NCBI RefSeq assembly: GCF_001638985.1
Contig: NW_017265171.1
Coordinates: forward strand, 248,001-312,000
Reading direction: 5' to 3'
Source of the DNA: Phycomyces blakesleeanus NRRL 1555(-)
Taxonomy: Eukaryota > Mucoromycota > Mucoromycetes > Mucorales > Phycomycetaceae
Length of the DNA: 64,000 nucleotides
Shown piece after piece: positions 37,224 to 49,627 of this stretch. The position numbers were made by a program, and so were the translations under genes. Each line of letters opens with the position of its first letter. Position 1 is the first letter of the stretch. A model generated the notes under the pieces. The model made no database searches. It saw only the letters and a list, made by a program, of their open reading frames with translations, and was not told the DNA's origin.

Positions 37224-39080
37224 ATTAAGATGAATATGAGATGTGAGTACGGTGAGACAGGAGAGAGTTGATTTGATTGAAGTGAAAGAGAGAAGAAGAG
37301 TGAGAGTGATTATATTTAAAGATATTAAGGAAACTTTGATGGTTGGGTATTTGTGTTGGGTGAAGTTTGTTTGGTGTAGAAGCGGTTATTTAAAGATATA
37401 CTAGAAGGTGGAAGCTTTGAAAATTATGTCTGATGCGATGGGGGGGCATTGGGATCGAAGAAGGTGTTGGAAGTATAAGCATATGAATTTTGTGTGTGTG
37501 TGAGAGTTGAAAGCCAGATTTGAGAATGGTGATATATGAGACCTTGGGCTTAGAGGAATATAATATACGGTTTTGGAGTGTCGAAGTTTTATTATATGGC
37601 TATGATTTTGAGCTGTATCTTGTAGTGGTAATAAAAAAAAAGATATGTTATGGTTGTTGGTATCAATTCTGATAGTATTTTGAAGTTGATGTTAGTAGTG
37701 TCAAAAAAAAAAGCGATATGTTATGGTTGCTGGTGTTAGTTTTGATAGCATTCTGAAGTTGGTGCCGATTCCAGTAGATTTGTAAAGTCAATGTATGCAT
37801 GGAGGTTTGACTGAGGATTCCCGAAATGAATGAGGTATGTAAAAAGAAGATTCAAGACATTGCTAAAAAAAAAAGATTTTTTTTTGTTTCTGTTGCAGCT
37901 CTGTTAAGGTTATTTCTGATAGACAGTCCTCTCCGAACAGTATTGACTGAACACTAGACAGCATTTCAACCTTTGTATAGGCGGTAGTGTCACTGTGGAT
38001 TGGCCTGCTATGTTTCTTTCTCTTATGGGTACACATAGGCTGTTTGCACCACAAATTGATAATTTTAGTCTACAAAAAGACTTTTGTAAGAAGCCGTAGA
38101 CTCTAATTTATCAGTGAGCATCTACACAGTCTACAAGAAGACATAAAAAGCAAACCACCTTATACTCTATATTTTATTATGGCACAGTCAAGGTATTGGC
38201 AGAAAAGCTGGTGTGTGCGTCTTTATATAAAGAAAGACTGGGATTTATACAGTATACTTATACATCTTGGAGACAGGTATTTAACCCAAAAAAAGAAAAA
38301 AATGTCCTTAGAGCATCCCCAGCAGTTACATTTAAATCCAGTTTTACACGAAATACATGTACTTTAGCAAATGTACCCAAAAAAAAACAGCCTCAGCAGT
38401 TACATTTCCGAAAACATTTAATAAAAAATTTGGCAAATTTACTGCCTGCTCCATGGATTTCCATGTACTTTTTTTAAAAAATTGCCTTTGCGTTTTAACT
38501 TTCTTTGATTTTTCTTTGAATCGAACAATAGGATATATCAATGGTTAGAAAAATTTTCAGAAATTATATTTGTTACAAAGCTGACAATCTAAGGAATATT
38601 TGACTCTCATTTTTAATATTATAAAGAGAAGACAAATGTCTAATAAAATGATTTTAGAAAAAAAATACTTGTAAAGAAGACTATATTAGATATTGAGGTC
38701 TTGAAAAAACAATAGCAAATGTTACTGATATTTGGCCCACCATTTTTTGGCTGTTTTAAAGCACCGAAGTGGCTTAAAAACATTTGGAAAAAAAAGGAGG
38801 AAATGTAACTGCTGGGGATGCCCTTATTAATTTAAATTTTCCCATTTTTTTTTCTTTTTTACTTCTTTACACCAATTTACTATCATAATTTTAATTAATA
38901 AATCTGAAACAAAGACTTCAAGTATGCTATTTAATGGAACACATAAAAAGTATCCTATGTATTTTTCTTTTCTCTTAAAGGGCAATATAAAATATCATGA
39001 CATATATTACACAGCCGTCCATTTCAAGAGTGTCTGCCAAAGTCATTGCCTTTTTTTTTGGAAAAAAGATTGTGGCTTTA
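37224..39080 (+). repeat. 4,540-bp tandem repeat, copy 4, truncated and interrupted
   Basis: Matches the first part of the unit at high identity to 38307, is interrupted by a MITE, and resumes at 38824 with lower identity until about 39060, after which similarity is lost. It lacks a stretch of about 140 bp present at 26913-27055 of copy 1. It lacks the spliced part of the unit. Confidence 0.85.
38311..38823. mobile_element. MITE, PIF/Harbinger-like, 513 bp
   Basis: Ends GAGCATCCCCAGCAGTTACA and its inverse TGTAACTGCTGGGGATGCCC form terminal inverted repeats of about 23 bp. A TTA triplet flanks both sides (38308-38310, 38824-38826), and the site is uninterrupted in copies 1 and 2 of the surrounding repeat. 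The 3-bp TWA-type duplication and GGGCATC-type end fit PIF/Harbinger derivatives. There is no transposase inside, so it is non-autonomous. Confidence 0.85.
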
Positions 39081-41640
39081 TTTGTACTCCACTCTTTGCT
39101 TCCAGCGTATGCTTGTAATGTCAGAATATAGGACGGCTTTCTTCATATAAACGTTTATACAAGCTGATATTCTGTTATGTAGAGCATATATAGATATATA
39201 GCTATTCTATAATGTCTCTTATGCTAAATAATATTCTCTTTTCTTTAAAAAAAATATCTCTAACTTTTGAACACTCCAAATTGATGCCTTTTGGAGTGTC
39301 TGGTTTATGTATTTAACTAAAAAAAAACCGTACTTTTAGAAACAACTCGTATTTTTGCTATTGGGCATTTAAAGAGCTTATTGAAGTGGTGCAAGTTTCC
39401 CGAATTTCAGGGTTCTATGCTTTTTGAGAGTGAAAAAATCGGATATTTTGATCAAAATTCGAGTAATTGTAATATAATAAACCTCGAAGAGGTGGATCAC
39501 AATGTGTCTCACCAGGTTACTTAAAGCCAAAAAAAAACATTGCTTATTTGATTCGATTTTTAATTTTCTATAATTGAAAAGCTATGATTCCCATTGGTGT
39601 GCATTTGCATATGCTTGTAGAAATCTTAAAAAATATCATTTCCAGTACACTCATATTTAATCGACCATAGAAAAGGTTCATTTATACAAAGGCTCCGTGC
39701 TTCAAACTAAAATAGTCTCAAGCGAACCAAAGCTAGACTATGAACCTCAAAGTAATAAGTGGAATCATACTATACAGTACTGTAGCGCATTATATTGTAT
39801 TACAAAACAAAAGTTATAAATCAAAGCCTTTAATCCAACAGAGTATTATTTCTAGGTTATTCGTGCATCCAGTTGAGTTTGGTATACAAGCGCAAAATAT
39901 CAAAAGCACTAGATCCTATAAATCGATAATTAGTAATCGATAGCGTCTTGCTCCCAACCAAACAAAACCTATACGTTCAGTAGCAGTAGATTGTCTCTTT
40001 GCTTTCATATTGTGCCGTCAGTCAGTCTGAGCAATAACAGAAAAAAATAGTAAATAAGCAGAGCCTTTAAAAGGTGATTTATATATATGTAATAGCCATT
40101 TTACTAGCTTGATCTATCTGTGACCAGGCTAGCACAATTGCAAGCACCACTACTTTTTCATGGTGTATAATGTAACTTATATAAATAATTATAATTATCG
40201 ATAGAATGGTGTATATTTGAACACATATAAATGTAAAGTGTTTCAGGCAGTTGGGTTATGCTGTATTAATTTCTCAGTTGGATTATGATTGGTTTATAAA
40301 GTAGTACAAACCAAGGTCGATTGACAAACACTAGGCTAGACCCTGTTCTTCTTTTTACTTTTATTTTACTCTAAGAACGATGCTTTAACTTGAGGTACCA
40401 ACGACTTTCAATAGTCAGGCTGTCAATCCCTTCATACTGAAGCACTGAAAGTACTTTTATTTCAAGAAAGTATTCCTACACTTTGTGTTTATTAACTCAA
40501 GACACTGGTGAAAAAGCTAGAAGAAAAATGGAAGTCTTTCACACGAAAGAAAAGAAAAGATATAAGCAGCAATTTTTTTCGGGGGTGCTTCTTAAACTAA
40601 TAAAGTCACAGCATGTGAAACAAACAAACAAGAAAACAAACAAATAAATATACACAAGACTTTAATTAAAGCTTTATAATCAACACAACTTTACACTTCT
40701 TTATTGTAGTTTAACGTCTAGCCGATTAATACTTTGTATATCAGTAGTACAGCTAAAATGAACACAGAGGCATATATAGTGTCTCGACAAGTGGCTGTTC
40801 AAAAGCATAAGCCTTGTTAACAGAATCACAACAGAAAGTAGAATAAAAAAGGGGATGGGGGTCCATAGCAACTGAATAATTTGACATGCATATAGTCCAC
40901 CAATCGGAAGACATCATTTAAATGTTTTCATGCTAAAGTAAAGTCTGGACCACTATTGCTACTATGCTCCTCTAAGCCCCATGACACATGTGATGCTGCA
41001 CGGACAGCACGGACCTTATGTGACATAAAAAGAACTAAAAAGAAAAGAGGCAAAAGAAAAAAAAGTAAAACAAGTGCCTGCACAGCACATCCTTCAGAAT
41101 GTAAGTGATACTTCTTTAACACCCAAAACCCATATTTTAAGCATAGATATTAAATAAAGAAGTAAAATAATAATAATATATACATGTTGTCAAGGCTAAA
41201 AGATAAAAGAAAACCGAAAAAGGAATAAGAAAAAAACCGAATTTTATAATATATTATCAAACTATCATAATAAAAATAATAAAAAAGAACAGCAACTCAT
41301 GATTGAGACGTCATGAGTTTTATAAAAAAAAACACCTATCCAAACAGAACGCGTCAAAACAACTCTCTTCCACATACTATTAATACTTTATACACTTCTT
41401 TACTGCTTTCTCACAAACTGCTTTAATCAACATAGACGTTAAAGACGAATCATAACCAATAAAAATCCATTTTGCTAGTCAAATCTCAGGCTTTTATCAT
41501 ATGTAAAACAGTCAGTAGCAAGATATAAGACAATACGTCAAAACCAGTACACAGCGAAAATGAAATACTGAGGTCCAACACTGGTTTGACCATCAATCCA
41601 TCCAAAGCCTATTCACACTCAGAAACAAGAGATAAACTGA
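39081..41640. other. Intergenic DNA without recognisable genes
   Basis: No gene found. A small perfect hairpin, AACTCATGA with its complement around an 8-nt loop, lies near 41294-41319. Several A- and T-rich stretches are present. Confidence 0.5.
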
Positions 41641-44600
41641 CAGGACTTACTATATTTCAAGGAGTATATGATATTCATCAAAGACACACATTGTGAAGAT
41701 TATATTTGTCTAGTCTTTTGACAAACAAGGTCAACGATAAAAAATAAGATCTCCATCCAGGCCTACAGGTATATAAAGGCTCGTTGATTAATCATTCACT
41801 GTCTTTGATATTTCTGTAGGGACTTTTCAGGCAAAGTCAAGCAATCAAGAACAGGTTTCCATCCAGGGCCACAGGTACACCAAGACTCGAGGAGCATATG
41901 CTCATTGTCTTTTGTATGCTTCTAGTGCCTTCCGTCCAGGTCAAGCATCAGGGATCCGATCAGAGTCCATGGTTATCAGGTATATCAAAACTCTATGAGC
42001 AGTTACTCACTTGTTTTTGTATATTTGTAGTATCCATTCCATCCAGGTCAAGCTTCAAGGTTCAGGTCAAGGTCCACGGTTATCAAGTATATCAAAACTC
42101 TATGAGCAGTTACTCACTTGTTTTTGTATATTTGTAGTATTCATTCCATCCAGGTCAAGCTTCAAGGTTCAGGTCAAGGTCAACGGATTCAGGTCGAGGT
42201 CCACGGTTTCAGGTATATCAAAACTCGATGAGCAGGTACTCACTTGTTTTTGTATATTTCTAGTATCTGTTCCATCCAGGTCAAGCTTCAAAGCCCACGT
42301 CAAAGTCCACGGTTTCAGGTATATCAAAACTCGATGAGCAATTACTCACTTGTTTTTGTATATTTGTAGTATCTATTCCATCCAGGGCAAGCTTCAAGGT
42401 TCAGGTCAAGGTCAGCGGGTTCAGGTCGAGGTCCACGGTTTCAGGTATATCAAAACTCGATGAGCAGTTACTCACTTGTTTTTGTATATTTCTAGTATCC
42501 ATTCCATCCAGGTCAAGCTTCAAGGTTCAAGTCAAGGTCCACCGTTTCAGGTATATCAAAACTCGATGGGCATTTACTCAGTTGTTTTTGTATATTTGTA
42601 GTATCCATTCCGTCCAGGTCAAGCTTCAAGGTTCAGGTCAAGGCCCACGGTTTTCAGATCAAGGTCCACGGTTTTCAGGTATATCAAAACTCGATGAGCA
42701 ATTACTCACTTGTTTTTGTATATTTCTAGTATCCATTCCATCCAGGTCAAGCTTCAAGGTTCAAGTCAAGGTCCACCGTTTCAGGTATATCAAAACTCGA
42801 TGGGCATTTACTCAGTTGTTTTTGTATATTTGTAGTATCCATTCCATCCAGGTCAAGCTTCAAGGTCCAGGTGAAGGTCCACGGTTTTCAGGTATATCAA
42901 AACTCGATGAGCAGTTACTCACTTGTTTTTGTATATTTGTAGTATCCAATCCATCCAGGAAAAGCATCAATGTTCCGATCTCCCAGCTATGGTTATAGGT
43001 ATAACAGAACGTTATGCGCATTTACTCACTAGCTTTTATCTATTACTAGTGTTCAGCCATCCAGGTCAAGTGTCAAGGACCCGATCGCCCGGCCATGGGT
43101 ATAGGTATAACAAAACGTTGTGGGAATATACTCACTAGTTATAATATATTTATAGTGTTCAGCCATCGATATCAGGCGTCAAGGTTGCGATCTTCCAGCC
43201 AAGGTTATAGGTATAACAAAACATTATTGAAATATACTCACTGGTCTTAATATGTTTTTAGTGTTCACTCATCCAGGTCAATCAACAGGATTCTGATCTC
43301 CCGTCCATGGTTATAGGTATAACAAAACGTTATTGCAATATACTCACTATTTTAAATATATTTCTAGTGTTCCGCCAATCATGTCAAGCGTCCAGGTTCC
43401 CATCTCCCTGCCATGGTTATAGATGTAAAAAATCATTAGGGACATATACTCACTAGCGTTAATATATGTCTAGTGTTCAGTCATCCAGGTCAAGCATCTA
43501 GGTTCTGATCGCCAATCCATGGTTATAGGTATAAAACAACATTATGGGCATATACTCACTAGTTTTAATATACTTCTAGTCTCTAGCCATCCAGGACAAG
43601 CATCAAGGTTCCGATCTCCCAGCTATGGCTATAGGTATAACAAAACGTTATGCGCATATACTCACTAGCGTTAATATATGTCTAGTGTTCAGTCATCCAG
43701 GTCAAGCATCTAGGTTCTGATCGCCAATCCATGGTTAAAGGTATAAAACAACATTATGGGCGTATACTCACTAGTTTTAATCTAGTTCTAGTCTCCAGCC
43801 ATCCAGGTCAAGCATCAAGGTTCTACTCGCCCGTCCATGGTGGTAGGTATAACAAAATGTTATGGGCATATATTCACTAGCTGTAATATACTTCTTGTGT
43901 TCAGTTTTCCAGATCAAGCATCAAGATTCCGATCTCCCCGCCATGGTTATAGGTATAAAAAAACATTATGGGCATATACTCACTAGATTTAATATATCTC
44001 CAGTCTCCAGCTATCCAGATCAAGCATCAAGATTCCGATCTCCCTGCCATGGTTATAGGTATAAAAAAACGTTATGGGCATATACTCACTAGATTTAATA
44101 TATCTCCAGTCTCCAGCTATCCAGGTCAAGCATCAAGATTCCCATCTCCCCGCCATGGGTATAGGTATAAAAAGCATTATGGGCATATACTCATTATTTT
44201 AATCTAGTTCTAGTCTCCGACCATCCAGGTCGAGCTTCAAGGTGCTGATCTCCCGTTATATGGTTATAGATATAACAAAAATCGATGAGCAATCACACTC
44301 GGCTTTATTTATTTCTAGTGTTGAATCCACCAAGATCATGCTTCACGGATCCGGATTCAGTCCGTGGCTATAGGTATACAAAAACTCGATGAGCAATTAC
44401 TCATTGGATTTTATATATTTCTAGTGTCTACTCATCCACGGCAATTATCGGGATCCGATTTTCATGAATTGTTATAGCTAACCAAGTTTCCTTTAAACCT
44501 TTACTTAAAACAAACTGTACTCTTTATTTATACTTTCTTTTGATGGCAAAGAACGATGATCAAATATACATCCATTATGGAGGGTATACAAGTCGTTCTT

Positions 44601-46725
44601 GGCCATTACTAGCCTAGAAGTATATATGACTATTGTTTTTACTCTCCAGGCCAAACAGCAAGGATCAAAACTCAAATTTGGGCTACAGATAAACAAGTCT
44701 TCTTGAGCTTTTACTTACTGTCATTTATATATTTCTAGTGTTTTTTTTTCCTTAAAGTTCAAATATCAAAGATCTGATTTCAAATCAAGGTTACGGGTAC
44801 ACACTTTTCTCTCTGTCTTTACATGCTTTCTTTTGTATTGGCCTAGTGTGTTTACGATCCGGCTACACAATGAAAAATTTGTTTTCCTTCCAGTGCGACA
44901 GGTATATACATCTAGTTCAGCCTTTAGTTACTGTTGGCTTTATTTCTATACTGGCTTCACAGTCCAAGCCAGCCATCATGGATCCTATATCCGTCCAGCG
45001 TTACAGGTATACACTTCTCTTTGGGATTTTACTTACTGTCGGTTTTAATTTTCTACTGCCCTTAAAGTCAAGGCCAACGACCAATCATCTGGTATCCGCC
45101 GAGAATTCCAGATATAAAAATGTTATTGGTCCGTTACTTATAATTGTTTTTGTTTCTCTAGTGTCCTTGCAGTCAAGGGTAACGAGCAAGAACCCGGTCT
45201 CCATATTGGGATATAGTGTTACACATATCTTTGATTTTTGACTTGCTGCAAACTGTATTTTTTCTCGTGACTTTACAGTCAAATTCAACACTCAAGGACC
45301 CGGTTTCCATCAAGTTTTACAGGTATACAAATCTGACAAGTGCTTTTCTTTAATGTGTCTTTTTTTTTTGTCAAGTGCCTTTACTGTCTATGCCAATGAT
45401 TCCGAATCCGAGCCCTATCCAGAGTGACAGGTATACAAATATGTTTGCGTCTTTACTAACTTTTAGTTTTATATGTCTAGTGCCTATACGGTTTAGGCCG
45501 AAGAACTAGGACTTGATATTCATCCAGACTTGCAGATATATATTTTTCGTTGGGCCGTTGATTATTGGCTTTTTTTATCCGTCTATTGTTTTTACTGTCA
45601 AGGGCAACCATCAAGGATTCGATCTCCATCCAGTATGACAGGTATACACTTTTCTTTGGGTTTCTACTTATCGCTTGTTTTTTTTTGTCTAGTGTTTTCA
45701 CCGCCCAGGTCGAAGAACAAGGATTTCTTCTTCATCCACGGTTACAGGTATACAATTCTCTTTTAGCCTTTGCATAACGCTTGTTTGATTTTTCTAATTT
45801 CATTAATGTCTATGCTAAATAATAAGCATCTACTCTCCATCTAAGGCCATAGGTTTAAAAAATATTTTTAAGTATTATTTTACTATTTATTAATTAATTA
45901 ATTATTATTTTTTAATTTTACACAGCCAAGGCCAATCGATCCAGGTTTACTGTCCTCTAGGGTAACAAGTATATGTACATACCTGATCGTTTACTTACTG
46001 CTTGTTGTTTCGAGTAATTTTTATTTAGTCAAACTGAATTACCAAAGTTTTACTATCTACCTAGTGCCCGAGGTATACAGGTCTCATTTAGTACTCACGT
46101 ATCACTTATTATTCTGTCTAGCTTTTTTATAGTTTAAGCCAGCAATCGGGTTTTTAATCTCCATTAAGGATTAAAGGTATACATGACTATGTGAACCTTT
46201 ACTTACTAGCTATTATATTTTCTAGTCTTTTTACAGGAAAGGCCCACAATTAATATGAGTTGTTTATCCGGGGGGGACAGGTATACAAATCTGCCAAAAA
46301 ATCTACTTACTATATATTTGCATAATGTTTTTACAGCCGAAGCCAACGATCAAAGCTTTGATATTCTTTTGGGCTCACAGGTATAAAAGTCTCTTTGACT
46401 TTCTAGGTACTATCAGTTGTTTTGTTCTAACCCTTTCTTCTCCGTAGCAAGCGTTCAATGCTCAGCTCTACATCAAAGGTCGCAGGTATACAAGAATCTT
46501 TAAGCAATTTACTAAAAAATTAGATTTTCCTAGCGTTTACATAGTCAAGGCGAAATGATCATGTTCTTTCTATCCATTCAAGGTTCTAGGTACACACGCA
46601 CATTTTAGCATTTATTCTTCACTGGTTGAATCTTTTTAATCTTTGACAGTCCATGCCGAGAATCAAGGTTGCACTTCAAAAAATAGGGTTAAGGTATACA
46701 TGCCTTTTTAAGCATTTACTTACTA
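41640..46725 (+). repeat. 106-bp mini-exon-like tandem array, main block
   Basis: About 47 units with a period of 105-107 bp; donor-like junctions occur at 41769, 41874, 41980, 42087, then 42213, 42319, 42445, 42551 and so on. A typical young unit is a 55-nt part (starting TATCCATTCCATCCAGGTCA, ending GGTTTCAG) and a 51-nt part that starts GTATATCAAAACTCGATGAG, contains TTACTCAC and ends TTTCTAG. The 51-nt part thus resembles a complete short intron. Units at 41.9-43.0 kb are most alike; later units drift (TCAAGGCCAACGATCAAG core). In eight successive units (41926-42784) the 55-nt part has no stop codon in any frame, while the 51-nt part has stops. Some units carry an extra 20-21 bp only in the exon-like part. 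Confidence 0.88.
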
Positions 46726-47120
46726 CTGGTTTTATCCATTCAATTGGCGCCCATTTCCATCTAATTAGCATCCGTTTCCATCTAATTAGAACCCATTGAC
46801 ATCTGATTGGCTTCCATAGAAATTGAATTTGCGTCCATTGCCAACTGAATTTGCTCCCATTGCCATCTGAATTTGCTCCCCCCCTTTTACTATTGGTGGA
46901 AGGGTACATGGCACTCAATTTTTTTATCCTTACGCCTTACAATTTTTTTTATATAACCGTAGTATTTTTTTTTGTAAACGTTGTATTTTTTTTATATAAC
47001 CGTAGTATTTTTTTTTGTAAACGTCGTACTTTTTTTTTGTAAACGTCGTATTTTTTTTTGTAAACGTCGAATTTTTTTTATATAACCGTAGTATTTTTTT
47101 TTGTAAACGTCGTATTTTTT
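46726..47120 (+). repeat. Left terminal inverted repeat with subterminal motifs
   Basis: After the unique outer 200 bp, two short motifs alternate: TATATAACCGTAGTATTTTT and TGTAAACGTCGTATTTTTTT, about seven copies in total. The outer part also repeats TTTCCATCTAATTAG. Iterated subterminal motifs are usually transposase-binding sites; that role is inferred. Confidence 0.85.
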
Positions 47121-47374
47121 TGGCATAAAACATGGATATTTTTATTAGGCATAATTAGTTGATAGAGAAATAGAACACATAATAAGAAGTAAGATATAAT
47201 GAAATACAAAGTAATAAAAAAAGAAAAGCATAAAGCAGTAAAATAAATAAAAAAAGAGGGACATAAAGTGGTAAAAAAAAATAAGAAAAAGAGGGACATA
47301 AAGTAGTAAAAAATAAAAATAAAATAAAAAAAGACATAGAGTGTAAAGAGCTTAAATAGACATAAAAGACATAC

Positions 47375-48907
47375 TTAAAGCTTTCGCTCTCTGTTCAAAC
47401 AGCGAGGAAAGAATGAAATGGCATGGTTAATCCAACCCAAACAGTCCGAAAGGGTGACAGTCTTAGCTGATTCTGTAATCCTTAAGATGAGCCCGTCTGA
47501 CTCTGTAATCTCTTCTCTGCGGACACCAAACTTGATCTTGGACCACATTTCCTCAATTGGATTCAGGAAAGGTGAATACACAGGAAGATATGCACACTTG
47601 TACCCACGGGAAGAAATAAAGTCTTTCACCTCATCGGCCTTATAGATAGGAGCGTTATCCATGATGAGATAACGTCCTTGCATACCCTGGCTGTCCAGAA
47701 CGTCCATTGTATGACTAAGAAAGTCGAGGTAGTGCTGGGTTCTGGTGCCAATTCGACCGTTCACCTCAACGTTGGTGTAGATGTCCAACTTTCTCTTCTT
47801 CTTGGTTGCGACTGCAGTGGGTTTCTTCAACGAGAGGCTGACGATCCCTCTCTCGCACATTGCACCAAGGATGGTGATGGACACACCTCTCTGCGTCGGG
47901 ACAGTTGTCTTTGCTGGGGTGCCACTGACGGAACGGCCAAAAGTTCTCTTGATGTGCATGTTGAAGCCTGCTTCATCGATGAACACACAGTTTGACAGAT
48001 AGTTGAAATCCGCAAGTTGTTGCCACTCCAAAATGCGGTCTCATCTCATCTCAATTGTGTTGGCGTCGTCTCTCTTCTCAGGCAGCTTCTCCAACTTCTT
48101 CATCGTCAGGGCACACTTCTTCACCAAGTGCTTCTGGATTGCTGATTTGGTAATCTGCAGCCCAGAGAACTCTTCCATGACAGCTATCCTTGCTTGTTCC
48201 AAGGTAGCATCTGGTTTATTTTCGAAAAACTTCAAAAAAAAAGCAGAGTGCGCCTGGAACAACTTTTGGTTGCCATGTTTTCGTTCTTTAGGCGCAGAAA
48301 CCTCCTCAACCTCCATCGTCTCCAGCCCATTGGACTCATCAGTCTCCACTGTGGCAGCATCAAAATCGGCCTGGATCTTCTCTCTGGCCAGCCTGACATA
48401 GTTCTGGGCAGTCCGGACATTGATCCCCGTTTCCCTGGCAGCGGCAGCAGCAGTCTGGTTTTCCGAGAAAACCAAGGAGAAGAGCTTGTTCACCTGGTTT
48501 TGGTTGTACTTTCGGTACGAACCTCGACCTATGCTTTCTGCAGTGGGAACAGAATCAGGATCGACCTTCTCCGGCAGATTCGTCTTCGGCTTCTGTGCAA
48601 CAATTGTCTTGGTTGTGGCCTCGTTGACTTCGGTTGGCAGGAAACTTTTGAGACTGAGGAGGTTTGTGACTGCTGGGTTTCCGGCCGAGGTACGGGTCCA
48701 TTCCATATCGGCATGGTTGACAAAGACATCTGTCACAGATCGGAGTACAACTTCTCCATGCATTTCGTCGACAATCTCTTGGTTGAAATCGCACAAGGGG
48801 TCGAAAGCAATTCCAGAAAACTGGGTTTGGTCTGCAGAACCGCTGTGACTGACCATTTCACAGTGCTTGTCCATAACAAATTCGAGGGAGTTGTTGGAAG
48901 TAGGCAT
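47375..48907 (-). pseudogene. DDE transposase of the large transposon, broken by one in-frame TGA
   Basis: Two open segments in the same frame (48907-48044 and 48040-47375) are separated only by a TGA at 48041-48043; together they would be about 510 codons. The N-terminal part carries a helix-turn-helix (ETGINVRTAQNYVRLARE) after a basic GRGSYRKYNQ segment. The C-terminal part is an IS630/Tc1-type catalytic domain: CVFIDEAGFN, YLIMDNAPIY and FLNPIEEMW, with 34 residues between the second Asp and Glu, so the DD34E triad is intact. The stop falls just before the first catalytic strand. Either it disables the copy, or the enzyme needs readthrough. No intron ends bracket the TGA. Confidence 0.85.
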
Positions 48908-49330
48908 TTTTTTTTGAAAATAAAAAGGGTGTTAAAATTGAGGAAGAAAGATAACTGAGAAACTTTTATTAAGACACTGGGGTATATATACCAAAAAAAA
49001 ATATATTTTAATAACTTAAACGTTTCTACCAAGGTATAGTCTTGTCCTGTTGTCTTAATATATTTGGATAAAGAACGTGTTGAAGAATAATGAATGTTTA
49101 CATATTAAGCTTCTTCACACTTTTAAGAACATTTATTTTATTAGCCGATTTACAGTGCTACCAGAGCCTTTATGGTGTCCTGTCCTCTGTCTCGAAGGAA
49201 GGGGTGGGATTTCTCCTCATGGGTTTGCCCAACCAAAAATAAAAATAAAAAATAAAATAAAAAATAAAATAAAAAAATAAAAAAAAATAAAAAAAAAAAA
49301 AAATAAAAAAAAAGAAAGTTTTTTTTTGTA
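48908..49330. other. Transposon interior with a possible LINE 3'-tail relic
   Basis: The stretch 49160-49315 reads like the 3' end of a retroelement: a GC-rich segment (TATGGTGTCCTGTCCTCTG, then GGGTTTGCCCAACC) followed by a long AAAAT-rich tail. No coding part remains. Otherwise no gene. Confidence 0.35.
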
Positions 49331-49344
49331 TAGAGCCAAGGAAA

Positions 49345-49570
49345 AGCTCGAAATTCAGTTATTGAGATTTTCAGTTTTTCAGAAATTTCTGCGGTTAGAT
49401 ACCATTTTATTTTCAGTTATTAAGATTTTCAGTTTTTCAGTTATTGAGACTTTCATTTTTTCAGTTATTGAGACTTTCAGTTTTTCAGTTTTTCAGTTTT
49501 TCAGAAATTTCTTGCAGTAAGATATCATTTTATTTTCAGTTATTGAGACTTTCAGTTTTTCAGAAATTAT
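49345..49570. repeat. Short tandem repeat TTTTCAGTTATTGAGACTTTC
   Basis: Imperfect copies of a unit of about 23 bp, TTCAGTTATTGAGACTTTCA, and the shorter TTTTTCAG are repeated across this stretch, inside the large transposon and just before the LINE. Confidence 0.8.
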
Positions 49571-49627
49571 TTGCGAAAAAATGGTTATGTATATTATAAA
49601 AATTTATGAATAAAAATGCTAGTTAAC

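Noticed and set aside
25826..39080. Ribosomal DNA spacer as an explanation for the 4.54-kb tandem units
   Set aside because: No rRNA gene sequence is seen in any unit, and the units contain spliceosomal introns, which a Pol I spacer would not have.
42011..42998. Open frames of 108-138 codons running through the 106-bp units
   Set aside because: They are produced by the repeat itself reading through exon-like and intron-like parts and end at stops inside the intron-like part; they are not annotated as continuous proteins.
41640..46725. CRISPR-like array of regularly spaced repeats
   Set aside because: The whole 106-bp unit repeats, with no unique spacers, and the genome is eukaryotic.
47418..48958. 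Several plus-strand open frames of 70-250 codons opposite the DDE transposase
   Set aside because: They are the reverse strand of the transposase gene and contain no motif of their own.
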